Below, piece after piece: positions 36,588 to 45,254 of a DNA stretch of 64,000 nucleotides. The notes below the pieces were generated by a model. It saw only the letters and a list, made by a program, of their open reading frames with translations. It ran no database searches and was not told the origin of the DNA. How positions within the stretch are numbered: the first letter of the stretch is position 1; each line of letters begins with the position of its first letter. The stretch spans positions 248,001 through 312,000 of the forward strand of contig NZ_MSZZ01000005.1 in NCBI RefSeq assembly GCF_002093975.1. The letters run 5' to 3'. Source of the DNA: Thermoactinospora rubra (GTDB taxonomy: Bacteria; Actinomycetota; Actinomycetes; Streptosporangiales; Streptosporangiaceae). Both the position numbers and the translations under genes were made by a program.

Positions 36588-36595
36588 ATGGCGCT

Positions 36596-37153
36596 GTGCT
36601 CACGAGGGCGGAACTCGTCGCGGAGACGGCCATCACGCTGCTGGCCGAGCGGGGCATGCGCGGGCTGACGCACCGCGCGGTCGACGAGGCCGCGGGGCTG
36701 CCGCCCGGCTCCACCTCCAACGTGGCCAGGACCCGCGCCGCGCTGCTGGAGCTCACGCTCGCCCGGCTCACGGAGCTGGAGGAGCGGGCCTTCGCCGGGC
36801 TGCTGACCGCCCCGCCGCGCGTGGCGGACCTGCCCGAGCTGCTGGCCCAGGCGCTGCTGGTGCAGATCCGCGACCGGCGGCGCACGCTCGCCCGCTACGA
36901 GCTGGCGCTGGAGGCCACCCGGCGGCCCGAGCTGCGCGCGGTCTACGACCGCAGCGGCGCCCGCTTCCGCGACCCCGCCGTGGCGCTGCTGAGCGCCGGG
37001 GGCTTCCCCGATCCGGTACGGCAGGCGAGCCAGCTGGTGGCCTTCGCCGAGGGCGTGCTGTTCTACGCGATCGTCGGCGCGGGCGGCGAGCCCTCGGCCG
37101 GGGAGATCGCCCGGGGCGTGCGTGAGCTGCTGGCGGGCTTCAAGGGCTCGTAG
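36596..37153 (+). CDS. TetR-family regulator of the FAD monooxygenase
   Basis: This 185-residue regulator has an N-terminal helix-turn-helix (AETAITLLAERGMRGLTHRAVDEAAGLPPGSTSNV) and a ligand-binding alpha domain. The opening resembles the TetR_C_6-type/DUF2236-free family that often represses a neighbouring oxidoreductase. GTG 36596 is about seven bases after a TAGTAT hexamer, so transcription and translation may begin together (leaderless). It faces the double operator at 36553-36587. Confidence 0.88.
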   Translation: MLTRAELVAETAITLLAERGMRGLTHRAVDEAAGLPPGSTSNVARTRAALLELTLARLTELEERAFAGLLTAPPRVADLPELLAQALLVQIRDRRRTLARYELALEATRRPELRAVYDRSGARFRDPAVALLSAGGFPDPVRQASQLVAFAEGVLFYAIVGAGGEPSAGEIARGVRELLAGFKGS

Positions 37154-37158
37154 CGTGC

Positions 37159-37210
37159 CTTCTGACAGGGTCTTCTAGCAGGGTCTTCTGACAGGGCCTT
37201 CTAGCAGGTC
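37159..37210. repeat. Four tandem 13-bp repeats
   Basis: Units at 37159, 37172, 37185 and 37198 alternate CTTCTGACAGGG(T/C) and CTTCTAGCAGG(GT/TC). They fill the convergent gap between the TetR stop and the pseudokinase stop, and the last unit includes that TAG. Confidence 0.9.
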
Positions 37211-39582
37211 TCGCGGTGCGGCAGCCCGGCCAGCAGGCGCCCCCACTCGGCGGGCGACAGGCCGCCGAAGCGCTCGCACAGCGCCTCGGCGATCCGCTCG
37301 GGATCCCGCTCGGGCGACCGGTCCGGCAGGGAGATCCCGATGACCACGCCCTGCCCGGTCAGCACGCGCAGCCCGTCACCGGTGAACCTGGCCTGCGCCG
37401 GCCGCGCGCCCGCGCTGGGCAGCGGCCGGTCCGCCAGCAGCGTGCCGCCGCCGGACAGCCGCCACACCCACACGTGGTCGTTGCTGGTGCCCGCCAGGAG
37501 CCCGCCGTCGCCGCTGAAGCGCAGCGGCCCGGCGGCGGGCGTGAGCGGCAGGGGCAGCTGCGGCACGCCGTCGAGGTCGTAGATCTGCACGCCGCGCTCG
37601 GTGGCGATGGCGATCCTGCGCCCGTCCGGGCTGAAGGCGGCGTACTCCAGCGACATCGTGGCCAGCCACGGCGCCGGCCGTACCCTGCCGGTGTCCAGCC
37701 AGCGGATCCGCGAGGCGGGCCCGTCGAAGACCACGGCCGCCTGGTCGTCCGGCCGGACCAGCGCGTACTCGCCGTCGAAGACGACCCGCCCGGCCCGCAG
37801 GTCCCAGGCCCACCGCTCGTCCCGCTGCCGGTCGGCGGCGAACACCAGCCCGCCGCCGGGGCTGAACCACGCCGACAGCTCGCCGGGCCAGTCCAGGCCG
37901 CGTTCGATCGCGCCCAGCTGCCGACCGGACCAGGCGTCCCACAGGTAGGTCCGCTCCGCGCCCACCATCGCCAGCTTGCGGCCGTCCGGCGCCCAGGCCA
38001 GCGCCCGGATCTTCTCCGGCACGTCCTTGGCGACGAGCTGCCGGCCGGTCGCGATGTCGTAGACCCGCAGCCTCCCGGACGTCAGCGCCGCCAGGTGGGA
38101 GCCGTCGTCGCTGAGCGAGTGGATGGACCGGTCGGTGGCGTGCGGGTCGGCGAACACGGTCACCGCGGGATCGGCGCCCGAGCTGCGCAGCGCCCGGGCC
38201 GACTCCTCGATCGGCGCCAGGCGCCAGGCGGCCACGCTGAGCCTGCGGGAGGTCACGGGGTCGGCCAGGCGCAGCGACTCGGCGCGCTCGGCCGCCAGCC
38301 GGGCCATGGCCTCCTCCAGCCGGCCGTCCATGGCGATCGTGCGGGCCACGCCGGTAACCGTGCCGACCAGCGCGGCCGCGAGCAGGCAGGCGGTCACGGC
38401 CCGCCGCCGGCGTGCCCGGCCGCGCCGGAGCGCCGTGCCCGCGTCCAGGAACGCCTGCTCCTCGGCGCTCAGCCGGACACGACGCCGCCGCGTCGCGGCC
38501 CAGGCCAGCGCGTGCTCCAGCGCCTCCCCGCCGAACAGGTCGGCCTCCCGCCGCCCGCCCCTGTCCCATCGCCGCGCCGCCGCCGCGAGCTCCCGGTGTA
38601 CGGCCAGGCCCTCGCGCTCGGCGTCGAGCCAGGCGCGCAGCCGGGGCCAGGCGCGCAGGAGCGCGGGGTGGGTGATGGACACGGTCTCGCCCACCGTGAG
38701 CAGCCCGGCCTCGCCGTACCGGTCCAGGATCGGGCCGGCGGCCGGGGGCAGCTCGTCGCGGGCGGCGGCGCGCCTGGCGTCGGCGCCCTGCTCGTCGGTG
38801 TCCACCAGGCGCAGGAACACCTCGGGGACGGCTTCCTGGTCGGGGCCGGGGAGGCCCTGGTAGACCTGCTCGGCCCGCTCGCCCAGCGGCGGGTCGTCGA
38901 CGGGCGCGGGCGGCAGCAGGCGGCCCTGCTGGGACTGGGGGACGTCCAGCAGCGCCAGCAGCAGCCGGCGGGCGCCGGGGCGGTGTTCGGGATCGGGGTG
39001 GAGGGCGGCGGAGAGCAGGTCGCGCAGCGGGCGGTCGACGGCCGGGTCGGCGGGCACCTCGGTGAGGCCGGGCGGCTGCTCCCGGGCCGTGGCGGCGAAG
39101 AGCATGAGCCGGGCCCAGTCGCGGATGTCGCCCGCGGGCCCCTCGGGCGATCCCGGGCCGCCCAGGCCGATCAGCCGCGGGCCGTCGGGGCCCAGCAGCA
39201 CGTGGTCGGGGTCGACGCGCCCGTGCGCCGCGCCGGCCTCGTGGATCGCCGCCAGCGCGGTCGCCGTCGCGGCCGCGAGCCGGTAGAGCTCGTCGCGGCC
39301 GTAGGGGCCGCACCCGGCCACCACCCGGCGCAGCGTCGGACCCGGGACGTACTCGCTGACCAGGAACGGCGGATCGTCCTCCAGGTGCGCCTCGACCAGC
39401 TTGGCCACATACAGCGAGTTCACCCGCTGGGCGGCCCTGCACACGGCCGCGTCGGCGACCCGGGGTAACAGCTTGAGCGCGTATCGTGAGCCTTCCTCGT
39501 CGTAGGCCTCACGCACGGCGCCGTCGCCGAGTCCGGCGCCGAGCCAGTAGGCGCCCAGACGATCCAACAGATCAGTCCTCAC
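37201..39582 (-). CDS. WD40-linked pseudokinase, paralogue of the kinase at 15919-19308
   Basis: This 793-residue protein has the same plan as the 1,129-residue kinase: N-terminal kinase fold, linker, one hydrophobic helix near residue 395 (AVTACLLAAALVGTVTGVA) and a shorter set of WD40-like blades. The catalytic residues are lost. Lys37 (YALKLL) remains, but the HRDLKPEN site reads HGRVDPDH at 120-127, so catalytic Asp is Arg and metal-binding Asn is His; DFG reads GLG at 139-141. It should bind but not phosphorylate, and may sense ligand or scaffold. Starts with GTG and overlaps the GNAT gene by 11 bases. Confidence 0.88.
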   Translation of the reverse strand: MRTDLLDRLGAYWLGAGLGDGAVREAYDEEGSRYALKLLPRVADAAVCRAAQRVNSLYVAKLVEAHLEDDPPFLVSEYVPGPTLRRVVAGCGPYGRDELYRLAAATATALAAIHEAGAAHGRVDPDHVLLGPDGPRLIGLGGPGSPEGPAGDIRDWARLMLFAATAREQPPGLTEVPADPAVDRPLRDLLSAALHPDPEHRPGARRLLLALLDVPQSQQGRLLPPAPVDDPPLGERAEQVYQGLPGPDQEAVPEVFLRLVDTDEQGADARRAAARDELPPAAGPILDRYGEAGLLTVGETVSITHPALLRAWPRLRAWLDAEREGLAVHRELAAAARRWDRGGRREADLFGGEALEHALAWAATRRRRVRLSAEEQAFLDAGTALRRGRARRRRAVTACLLAAALVGTVTGVARTIAMDGRLEEAMARLAAERAESLRLADPVTSRRLSVAAWRLAPIEESARALRSSGADPAVTVFADPHATDRSIHSLSDDGSHLAALTSGRLRVYDIATGRQLVAKDVPEKIRALAWAPDGRKLAMVGAERTYLWDAWSGRQLGAIERGLDWPGELSAWFSPGGGLVFAADRQRDERWAWDLRAGRVVFDGEYALVRPDDQAAVVFDGPASRIRWLDTGRVRPAPWLATMSLEYAAFSPDGRRIAIATERGVQIYDLDGVPQLPLPLTPAAGPLRFSGDGGLLAGTSNDHVWVWRLSGGGTLLADRPLPSAGARPAQARFTGDGLRVLTGQGVVIGISLPDRSPERDPERIAEALCERFGGLSPAEWGRLLAGLPHRETC

Positions 39583-40150
39583 GGGTCAGACGAGCCCGGT
39601 GCTCGGGCCACTCCTCCTTGAGGATGCCGAAACAGACGGTGTCGCGCCAGGTGCCGTCCGGACGCGGACGGTGACGGCGCAGCGTGCCCTCGTGGACGCC
39701 GCCGATGCGGCGGATCGCGGCCTGGGAGCGCTCGTTGAGGACGTCGGTCTTCAGCAGCACCCGGTTGTAGTCGCAGGCGCCGAAGGCGTGGTCGATCAGG
39801 AGCACCTTGCAGGAGGTGTTCACCGCCGTGCGCCAGTAGGCCCTGCCGTACCAGGTCCAGCCGATCTCGACGCTCAGGTCGAAGGTCGGCACGTCGCAGT
39901 AGCACGTCCAGCCGGCGGCGCGGCCGTCGTGGATCACCGCGAAGGGGACGTACTCGGGGCCGCCGATGAGGCGGCGCGCGATCGCGGCCAGTTCGTCCTC
40001 GGTGCGCGGGGTGGCGACGGGCATCCAGCGCCAGACCTCCTCGTCCCCGCCCCCGGCGGCGAACAGGTCGGGGATGTGGTCCTCCGTGAGCGGTTCGAGG
40101 CGGACGACGGCGTCCTGGAGGACGGTGGGGCGGGGCATGGCGGCGGTCAT
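39572..40150 (-). CDS. GNAT-family N-acetyltransferase
   Basis: This 192-residue protein is a RimJ-like GNAT with LEPLTEDHIPDLFA at the start, the substrate region VEIGWTWYGRAYWRTAVN and the acetyl-CoA-side LLIDHAFGACDYNRVLLKTDVLNERSQAAIRRIGG. Substrates could be protein N-termini or a small molecule. ATG 40150 lies seven bases after a TACCCT hexamer, so leaderless expression is likely; ATG 40138 is an alternative. Confidence 0.87.
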   Translation of the reverse strand: MTAAMPRPTVLQDAVVRLEPLTEDHIPDLFAAGGGDEEVWRWMPVATPRTEDELAAIARRLIGGPEYVPFAVIHDGRAAGWTCYCDVPTFDLSVEIGWTWYGRAYWRTAVNTSCKVLLIDHAFGACDYNRVLLKTDVLNERSQAAIRRIGGVHEGTLRRHRPRPDGTWRDTVCFGILKEEWPEHRARLTRED

Positions 40151-40243
40151 GCGAGTGAGGGTAGCGGGAGCCGTACCTGATGATTTATCGCCACATGTCC
40201 GGTTTTGCGGGAAGCCACTTGCGGGCGGGTGGTCGACAGGCAT

Positions 40244-40257
40244 ACCGGCCGGTCGGT
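40244..40257 (+). promoter_or_regulatory. TetR operator in front of the acyl-CoA dehydrogenase operon
   Basis: ACCGGC-CG-GTCGGT, a 14-base inverted repeat with one mismatch, lies 12 bases upstream of the first acyl-CoA dehydrogenase. It matches the site at the TetR gene start (44299-44312), including the CAT that precedes it, and overlaps the likely -10 downstream of TTGCGG at 40219. Confidence 0.75.
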
Positions 40258-40268
40258 AGGCTCCCATC

Positions 40269-41471
40269 ATGGACTTCGCCTTCGACACCCTCACCGAGGA
40301 CCTGCGCGAGCGCATGCTGCGTTTCATGGACGAGTGCGTCTACCCGGCCGAGGCGGCCTTCGAGGAGCAGGCGGCGCGCAGCGGCTGGAGTCCGCCGCCC
40401 CTGCTGGAGGACCTGAAGGACGAGGCGCGCAAGCGCGGGCTGTGGAACCTGTTCCTGCCCGGCGAGCACGGCGCGGGGCTGACCAACCTGCAGTACGCAC
40501 CGCTGGCCGAGATCATGGGCCGCTCCCCGCGCATCGCCCCGGCCGCCACCAACTGCGCCGCACCGGACACGGGGAACATGGAGGTCCTGGCCATGTTCGG
40601 CAGCGAGTGGCAGCGCAAGGAATGGCTGCGGCCGCTGCTCGACGGCGAGATCCGCTCGGCCTTCGCGATGACCGAGCCGGACGTGGCCTCCTCCGACGCC
40701 ACGAACATCGCCACGTCGATGGTGCGCGACGGCGACTCCTACGTCATCAACGGCCGCAAGTGGTTCATCTCCGGTGCGATGAACCCCAACTGCAAGATCT
40801 TCATCGTCATGGGGAAGACGAACCCCGAGGCCCCCTCCCACCGCCAGCAGAGCATGATCCTCGTGCCGCGCGACACCCCCGGGCTCACGATCGAGCGCGG
40901 CATGCACGTCTTCGGCTACACCGACGGCGACCACGGCGGGCACGCCGAAGTGATCTTCGAGGATGTGCGGGTGCCGGCGGAGAACCTGATCGGCGAGGAG
41001 GGCGGCGGCTTCGCCATCGCCCAGGCCCGCCTCGGCCCCGGCCGCATCCACCACTGCATGCGCCTGATCGGCATGGCCGAGCGCGCCATCGACATGATGT
41101 GTCAGCGCGCGCTGTCGCGCACCGCCTTCGGCAAGCCCATCGCCGAGCAGGGCGTCGTCCAGGACTGGATCGCCGAGGCGCGGGTCCGCGTCGAGCAGCT
41201 GCGGCTGCTGGTGCTCAAGACCGCCTGGCTGATGGACACCGTCGGCAACCGCGGCGCGCACACCGAGATCCAGGCCATCAAGATCGCCACGCCCGTCACG
41301 GTGGAGTGGATCCTCGACAAGGCCGTCCAGGTCCACGGCGCCGGAGGCGTCTCCCAGGACTTCCCGCTGGCCGGGCTGTGGGCCCACGCCCGCACCCTGC
41401 GCCTGGCCGACGGGCCCGACGAGGTCCACAAGCGCTCCCTGGCCTACCGAGAACTGAAGAGGCACATGTGA
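40269..41471 (+). CDS. Acyl-CoA dehydrogenase
   Basis: This 400-residue flavoprotein oxidises an acyl-CoA thioester to the enoyl-CoA. Family marks include FAMTEPDVASSDATNI (FAD/substrate loop), WFISGAMNPNCKIFIVMG, and the C-terminal VQVHGAGGVSQDFPLA. It is first of three coupled dehydrogenases (GTGA overlap with the next). The preceding operator suggests induction when the TetR repressor at 43708 binds its acyl ligand. Confidence 0.92.
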   Translation: MDFAFDTLTEDLRERMLRFMDECVYPAEAAFEEQAARSGWSPPPLLEDLKDEARKRGLWNLFLPGEHGAGLTNLQYAPLAEIMGRSPRIAPAATNCAAPDTGNMEVLAMFGSEWQRKEWLRPLLDGEIRSAFAMTEPDVASSDATNIATSMVRDGDSYVINGRKWFISGAMNPNCKIFIVMGKTNPEAPSHRQQSMILVPRDTPGLTIERGMHVFGYTDGDHGGHAEVIFEDVRVPAENLIGEEGGGFAIAQARLGPGRIHHCMRLIGMAERAIDMMCQRALSRTAFGKPIAEQGVVQDWIAEARVRVEQLRLLVLKTAWLMDTVGNRGAHTEIQAIKIATPVTVEWILDKAVQVHGAGGVSQDFPLAGLWAHARTLRLADGPDEVHKRSLAYRELKRHM

Positions 41472-42643
41472 TCGTTTCTATGGACGAAGCCGACATCAAA
41501 CGGCGGATCGCCGACTTCCTCGCCGAGCACGACCCCTCCGGCGACCGCCTGGAGTTCCTGCGGGCCCGCTTCGACGCCGGGCTGGCGTGGGTCCACTTCC
41601 CCGAAGGGCTCGGCGGCCTGGGCGTCTCCCGCGACCTCCAGCAGGTCGTCGACCGGGAGTTCGCCCACACCCCGCAGCTGGACTACGGCGTGCAGGCGAT
41701 CGGCCTCGGCATGGCCGCCCCCACGATCCTCGCCTTCGGCACCGAGGAGCAGAAGAAGCGCTTCCTCAGGCCGCTGTGGACGGGCGAGGAGATCTGGTGC
41801 CAGCTGTTCAGCGAGCCCGGCGCGGGCTCCGACCTGGCGACGCTGGCCACCCGGGCGGTGCGAGACGGCGACGAGTGGGTCGTCGACGGGCAGAAGGTGT
41901 GGACCTCCGGCGCCCACCACGCCCGCTGGGGCATCCTCGTCGCCCGCACCGACCCGGACGTCCCCAAGCACCGCGGGCTGACCTACTTCGTCTGCGACAT
42001 GACCGCCCCCGGCGTGGAGGTCCGGCCGCTGCGCCAGATCACCGGCGAGGCCGAGTTCAACGAGGTCTTCCTGACCGGCGTACGGCTCGGCGACGACCTG
42101 CGCCTGGGCGCCGTCGGCGACGGCTGGCGGGTCGCCCAGACCACGCTCATGAACGAGCGCGTCGCCATCGGCGGCGCCCCCGTCAGGCGCGGCGGCGGGA
42201 TGATGGGGATCCTCCTCGACACCTGGCGCGACCACCCCGAGCTGCGCACCCACGACCTGCACCAGCGGCTCCTGGCCCTCTGGGTGGAGTCCGAGGTCAC
42301 TCGGCTGTCGGCGGTACGGCTGCGCGAACAGCTGCGCGCCGGCCAGCCGGGACCGGAGGGCTCCGGGATGAAGCTGTCGTTCGCCAAGCTCAACCAGGCC
42401 CTCACCGGGCTGGAAGTCGAGCTCAAGCGGGACCTCACCTACGACGACTGGACCTTCCGCCGCTCGGGGACCGTCGACTTCCTCGGCCGCGGGCCCGGCT
42501 ACCGGTACCTGCGCGCCAAGGGCAACTCCATCGAGGGCGGCACCTCGGAGATCCTGCGCAACATCGTCGCAGAACGGGTGCTCGGCCTGCCGGGCGAACC
42601 GCGTGTGGACAAGGACGTGCCCTGGAAGGACCTGCCTCGATGA
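41468..42643 (+). CDS. Acyl-CoA dehydrogenase
   Basis: This 391-residue acyl-CoA dehydrogenase has QLFSEPGAGSDLATLATRA, KVWTSGAHHARWGILVART and the C-terminal IEGGTSEILRNIVAERVLGLP. It is paired head-to-tail with the next, shorter dehydrogenase, an arrangement known in actinobacteria for alpha2-beta2 heterotetramers that act on bulky side-chain CoA esters such as steroid acids. GTG 41468 overlaps the preceding stop; ATG 41480 is also possible. Confidence 0.92.
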   Translation: MIVSMDEADIKRRIADFLAEHDPSGDRLEFLRARFDAGLAWVHFPEGLGGLGVSRDLQQVVDREFAHTPQLDYGVQAIGLGMAAPTILAFGTEEQKKRFLRPLWTGEEIWCQLFSEPGAGSDLATLATRAVRDGDEWVVDGQKVWTSGAHHARWGILVARTDPDVPKHRGLTYFVCDMTAPGVEVRPLRQITGEAEFNEVFLTGVRLGDDLRLGAVGDGWRVAQTTLMNERVAIGGAPVRRGGGMMGILLDTWRDHPELRTHDLHQRLLALWVESEVTRLSAVRLREQLRAGQPGPEGSGMKLSFAKLNQALTGLEVELKRDLTYDDWTFRRSGTVDFLGRGPGYRYLRAKGNSIEGGTSEILRNIVAERVLGLPGEPRVDKDVPWKDLPR

Positions 42644-43725
42644 CCCTGCTGTACAGCGACGTGGAGGAGGAGCTGCGCTCCGCCGTCCGCTCCCTGCTCG
42701 CCGACCGGTGCCCGCCCTCCGCGGTGCTCAAGCGCGTGGAGTCGGACCAGCCGTACGACCTGGACCTGTGGAAGACGCTGTCCCGGGAGATCGGCGTGGC
42801 GGGGCTGCTGGTGCCGGAGGAGTACGGCGGCGCGGGGGCCTCGGCGCGCGAGGCGGCGGTCGTGCTGGAGGAGCTGGGGCGGGCGGTGGCGCCGGTGCCG
42901 TTCTTCACCAGCTCGGTGCTGGCCACCCGGGCGCTGGTGAGCCTGCGCGACCCGGCGGCTCGCGTGGGGGAGGTGCTGCGGGGCCTGGCGGCCGGGGACA
43001 CGATCGCGTGCCTGGCCGTCCCGTTCTCCACCGCCCCCCTGAACCCCTCTCCTGCCCGCACCACCGAGGTCCTCGGCATGCGCGACGGCGGGCCGGTGGT
43101 CACGGCGAGCGTCGCCGCCGTCGCCGGAGCCGACATCGCCGACCTGTTCCTCATCCCCCTCGACGGCGCCCTCTACCTCGCCGAGTCCGCGTCCGCCCAC
43201 GTCGAGGCGGTCCCCTCCCTCGACATGACGCGCCCGATCGCCGCCGTCGTCTTCGACGCCGCCCCCGTCACCCCGCTGGGCGCCGTCGACCTCGCCGAGG
43301 TCCTGCGCTTCGGCGCCGCCCTGCTCGCCTCCGAGCAGCTGGGCGTCGCCGAGTGGTGCCTGGAGGAGACCCTGGCGTACGTCAAGCAGCGCTACCAGTT
43401 CGCCCGCCCGATCGGCTCCTTCCAGGCGATCAAGCACCGCCTCGCCGACCTGTGGCTGGACGTGGTCCGCGCACGTGCCGCCGCGCGCAACGCCGTCGCC
43501 GAGGACTCCCCCGTCGCCGCCTCGACCGCGCAGGCCTGGAACGCCGGCGTCGCGGTCCACGCCGCCGAGGAGGCGGTCCAGCTCCACGGCGGCATCGGGA
43601 TGACCTGGGAGCATCCCATCCACCTCTACCTCAAGCGGGCCAAGGCCGACGAGATCGCTCTGGGCACGCCCGGCGACCACCGGGCCGCCCTCGCGTCCCT
43701 GGTGGGCCTACCCGGGCCGCAGTGA
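42640..43725 (+). CDS. Acyl-CoA dehydrogenase, shorter subunit
   Basis: This 361-residue protein has the dehydrogenase fold with VPEEYGGAGASAREAAVVLEELGRA and the closing VQLHGGIGMTWEHPIHLYLKRAK, but its middle beta domain is short. Such short proteins commonly pair with a full-length partner as the non-catalytic or FAD-sharing beta subunit. It starts in an ATGA overlap with the previous gene and converges with the TetR gene with an 18-base overlap. Confidence 0.9.
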   Translation: MTLLYSDVEEELRSAVRSLLADRCPPSAVLKRVESDQPYDLDLWKTLSREIGVAGLLVPEEYGGAGASAREAAVVLEELGRAVAPVPFFTSSVLATRALVSLRDPAARVGEVLRGLAAGDTIACLAVPFSTAPLNPSPARTTEVLGMRDGGPVVTASVAAVAGADIADLFLIPLDGALYLAESASAHVEAVPSLDMTRPIAAVVFDAAPVTPLGAVDLAEVLRFGAALLASEQLGVAEWCLEETLAYVKQRYQFARPIGSFQAIKHRLADLWLDVVRARAAARNAVAEDSPVAASTAQAWNAGVAVHAAEEAVQLHGGIGMTWEHPIHLYLKRAKADEIALGTPGDHRAALASLVGLPGPQ

Positions 43726-44298
43726 GGCCAGCAGCAGCTCGGCGAAGTGTTCGCCCACCTGGGCGCCGGTCAGCGGGCCGTCCGCGCGGTACCAGGTGCC
43801 CAGGTGGTGGACCGAGCCGAAGAAGTAGTCCACGACGATGTCGGCCGGGATGTCGTCGCGGAACACGCCCTCGCGCTGCCCCTCGGCCACCAGGTCGCGG
43901 AAGCGCTCGTGGTAGCGCCGCCGCTCGGCCCGCACGGTCTTCTGCGTCTGCGGGGCCAGCAGGTGCATCGAGCGGAAGAAGATCTTGGAGTCGTCGAGGT
44001 TCTCGGTCGTGGTCGCCACCACGTCGGCGGCGGCCCTGAACAGGCGCTCGGCCACGGTGCCCGGCCCGTCGGCGATCTGGGTGAGCCGGTCCATCTGCAT
44101 GCGCAGTACCCGGGCGTAGATCTCGTGGAGCAGGTCGTCCTTGGAGTCGAAGTAGTGGTACATGGCGCCTTTGGTGACGCCCGCCGCGACCACGATCTCC
44201 TGGACCGAGGTGCTCTCGAACCCCTGCTCGGCGAACAGGCGGGTGGCCTCGCTGAGCAGCCTCTGGCGTACCGGTTCATCCCTCACGGCGGACAGCAT
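43708..44298 (-). CDS. TetR-family regulator of the acyl-CoA dehydrogenase operon
   Basis: This 196-residue regulator has the TetR helix-turn-helix FAEQGFESTSVQEIVVAAGVTKGAMYHYFDSKDDLL and an alpha-helical ligand domain of the KstR2/FadR-like type. Genes of this group often repress fatty-acid or steroid catabolism and are relieved by acyl-CoA. The same 14-base palindrome lies directly before its ATG and before the dehydrogenase operon. Autoregulation and control of the operon are therefore likely. Confidence 0.9.
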   Translation of the reverse strand: MLSAVRDEPVRQRLLSEATRLFAEQGFESTSVQEIVVAAGVTKGAMYHYFDSKDDLLHEIYARVLRMQMDRLTQIADGPGTVAERLFRAAADVVATTTENLDDSKIFFRSMHLLAPQTQKTVRAERRRYHERFRDLVAEGQREGVFRDDIPADIVVDYFFGSVHHLGTWYRADGPLTGAQVGEHFAELLLASLRPG

Positions 44299-44312
44299 AC
44301 CGACTGGTCGGT
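44299..44312 (-). promoter_or_regulatory. TetR autoregulatory operator
   Basis: ACCGAC-TG-GTCGGT, with perfect six-base arms, directly abuts the TetR start codon. It is the partner of the site at 40244-40257. Confidence 0.75.
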
Positions 44313-44444
44313 TGACGTGGTCGAGTTGGTGCTATTTTCATAACCTCCTACCGTTCCGGCCTGGCTTCCGGGTATCTCTTTGAGCGGCGAGGGATCTCCG
44401 GCGTGGCAGATCCAGGTATTACCTACTTATTCGGGGAGTTTGTC

Positions 44445-45212
44445 ATGCCTGGCGGCTCAATTTACGTGCAGCCCGACGAGAAGTTCACCGGAGCCTCACC
44501 GCAGTGGCTCTACGAGAAGCACTGGCACGAGGACGCGAAGAGCCGCCTGCGCCTGCGCGCCGTCAAGGCCGCCGTCGCCTTCGCGATCGGCTTCGGCCTG
44601 GCCGTGCGCTTCGACCTGTTCGGCCCCCTCTCGTACGCCACGGGCGCCGCCCTGCTGGCCGCCGCCGCCGACTGGTGGTGGGCCTGGCGCTCGTTCCAGT
44701 CCACGGCCGTCTGGCGCGGCCGCCGCCGCGGGGAGGTCATCATGGGCCGGCAGCTCAGGCGCTCGCTGTCCCGCCGCGGCTACCGCATCCTCGACGGCCG
44801 GGCCATCCGGGGCCAGGCGTCCATCGACCACCTCGTCATCGGCCCCAATGGCGTCTGGCTCGTCGACAACGAGGCCTGGAGCCCCGACACCGAGATCGCC
44901 GCCTACGGCGGCAGGCTGTTCTTCGGGGAGAAGTACGGCACGCGCGTCGCGAAACCGCTCGTCGAGGCCGGGGCCGCCTTCGCCGAGCTGCTGAGCAGGG
45001 AGACCGGCATACCGGTGACGATCACGCCGATCCTGGCCGTCCACGGCGGGCTGCTGCCCCACGGGGGAGTGCTCGCGGCGGAGGGGATCACCCTGATCAA
45101 GCCCGGGCGCGTGGCCAGGCTCATCCGGGAGACGGGCACGCAGGCTCTGTCGGAGGCGCAGATCGAGCTGCTGGCCCGTACGGCGGCGCGAGAGCTCGAT
45201 CGCGCCGCCTGA
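44445..45212 (+). CDS. NERD-domain protein with altered active-site motif
   Basis: This 255-residue protein has a hydrophobic segment near residues 45-75 followed by a nuclease-related (NERD) domain with GRQLRRSLSRRGYRILDGR and ASIDHLVIGPNGVWLVDN. In NERD proteins the last strand normally ends ExK (as in IEVK), part of a PD-(D/E)xK-like site. Here it reads DNE, so the usual lysine is absent and nuclease activity is doubtful. ATG 44445 follows GGGGAG by six bases; the longer reading from 44403 lacks a site. Confidence 0.75.
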   Translation: MPGGSIYVQPDEKFTGASPQWLYEKHWHEDAKSRLRLRAVKAAVAFAIGFGLAVRFDLFGPLSYATGAALLAAAADWWWAWRSFQSTAVWRGRRRGEVIMGRQLRRSLSRRGYRILDGRAIRGQASIDHLVIGPNGVWLVDNEAWSPDTEIAAYGGRLFFGEKYGTRVAKPLVEAGAAFAELLSRETGIPVTITPILAVHGGLLPHGGVLAAEGITLIKPGRVARLIRETGTQALSEAQIELLARTAARELDRAA

Positions 45213-45254
45213 AGCGTGCCGCCGTACCGACGAGCCGTACCGCCCAGCCGTACC

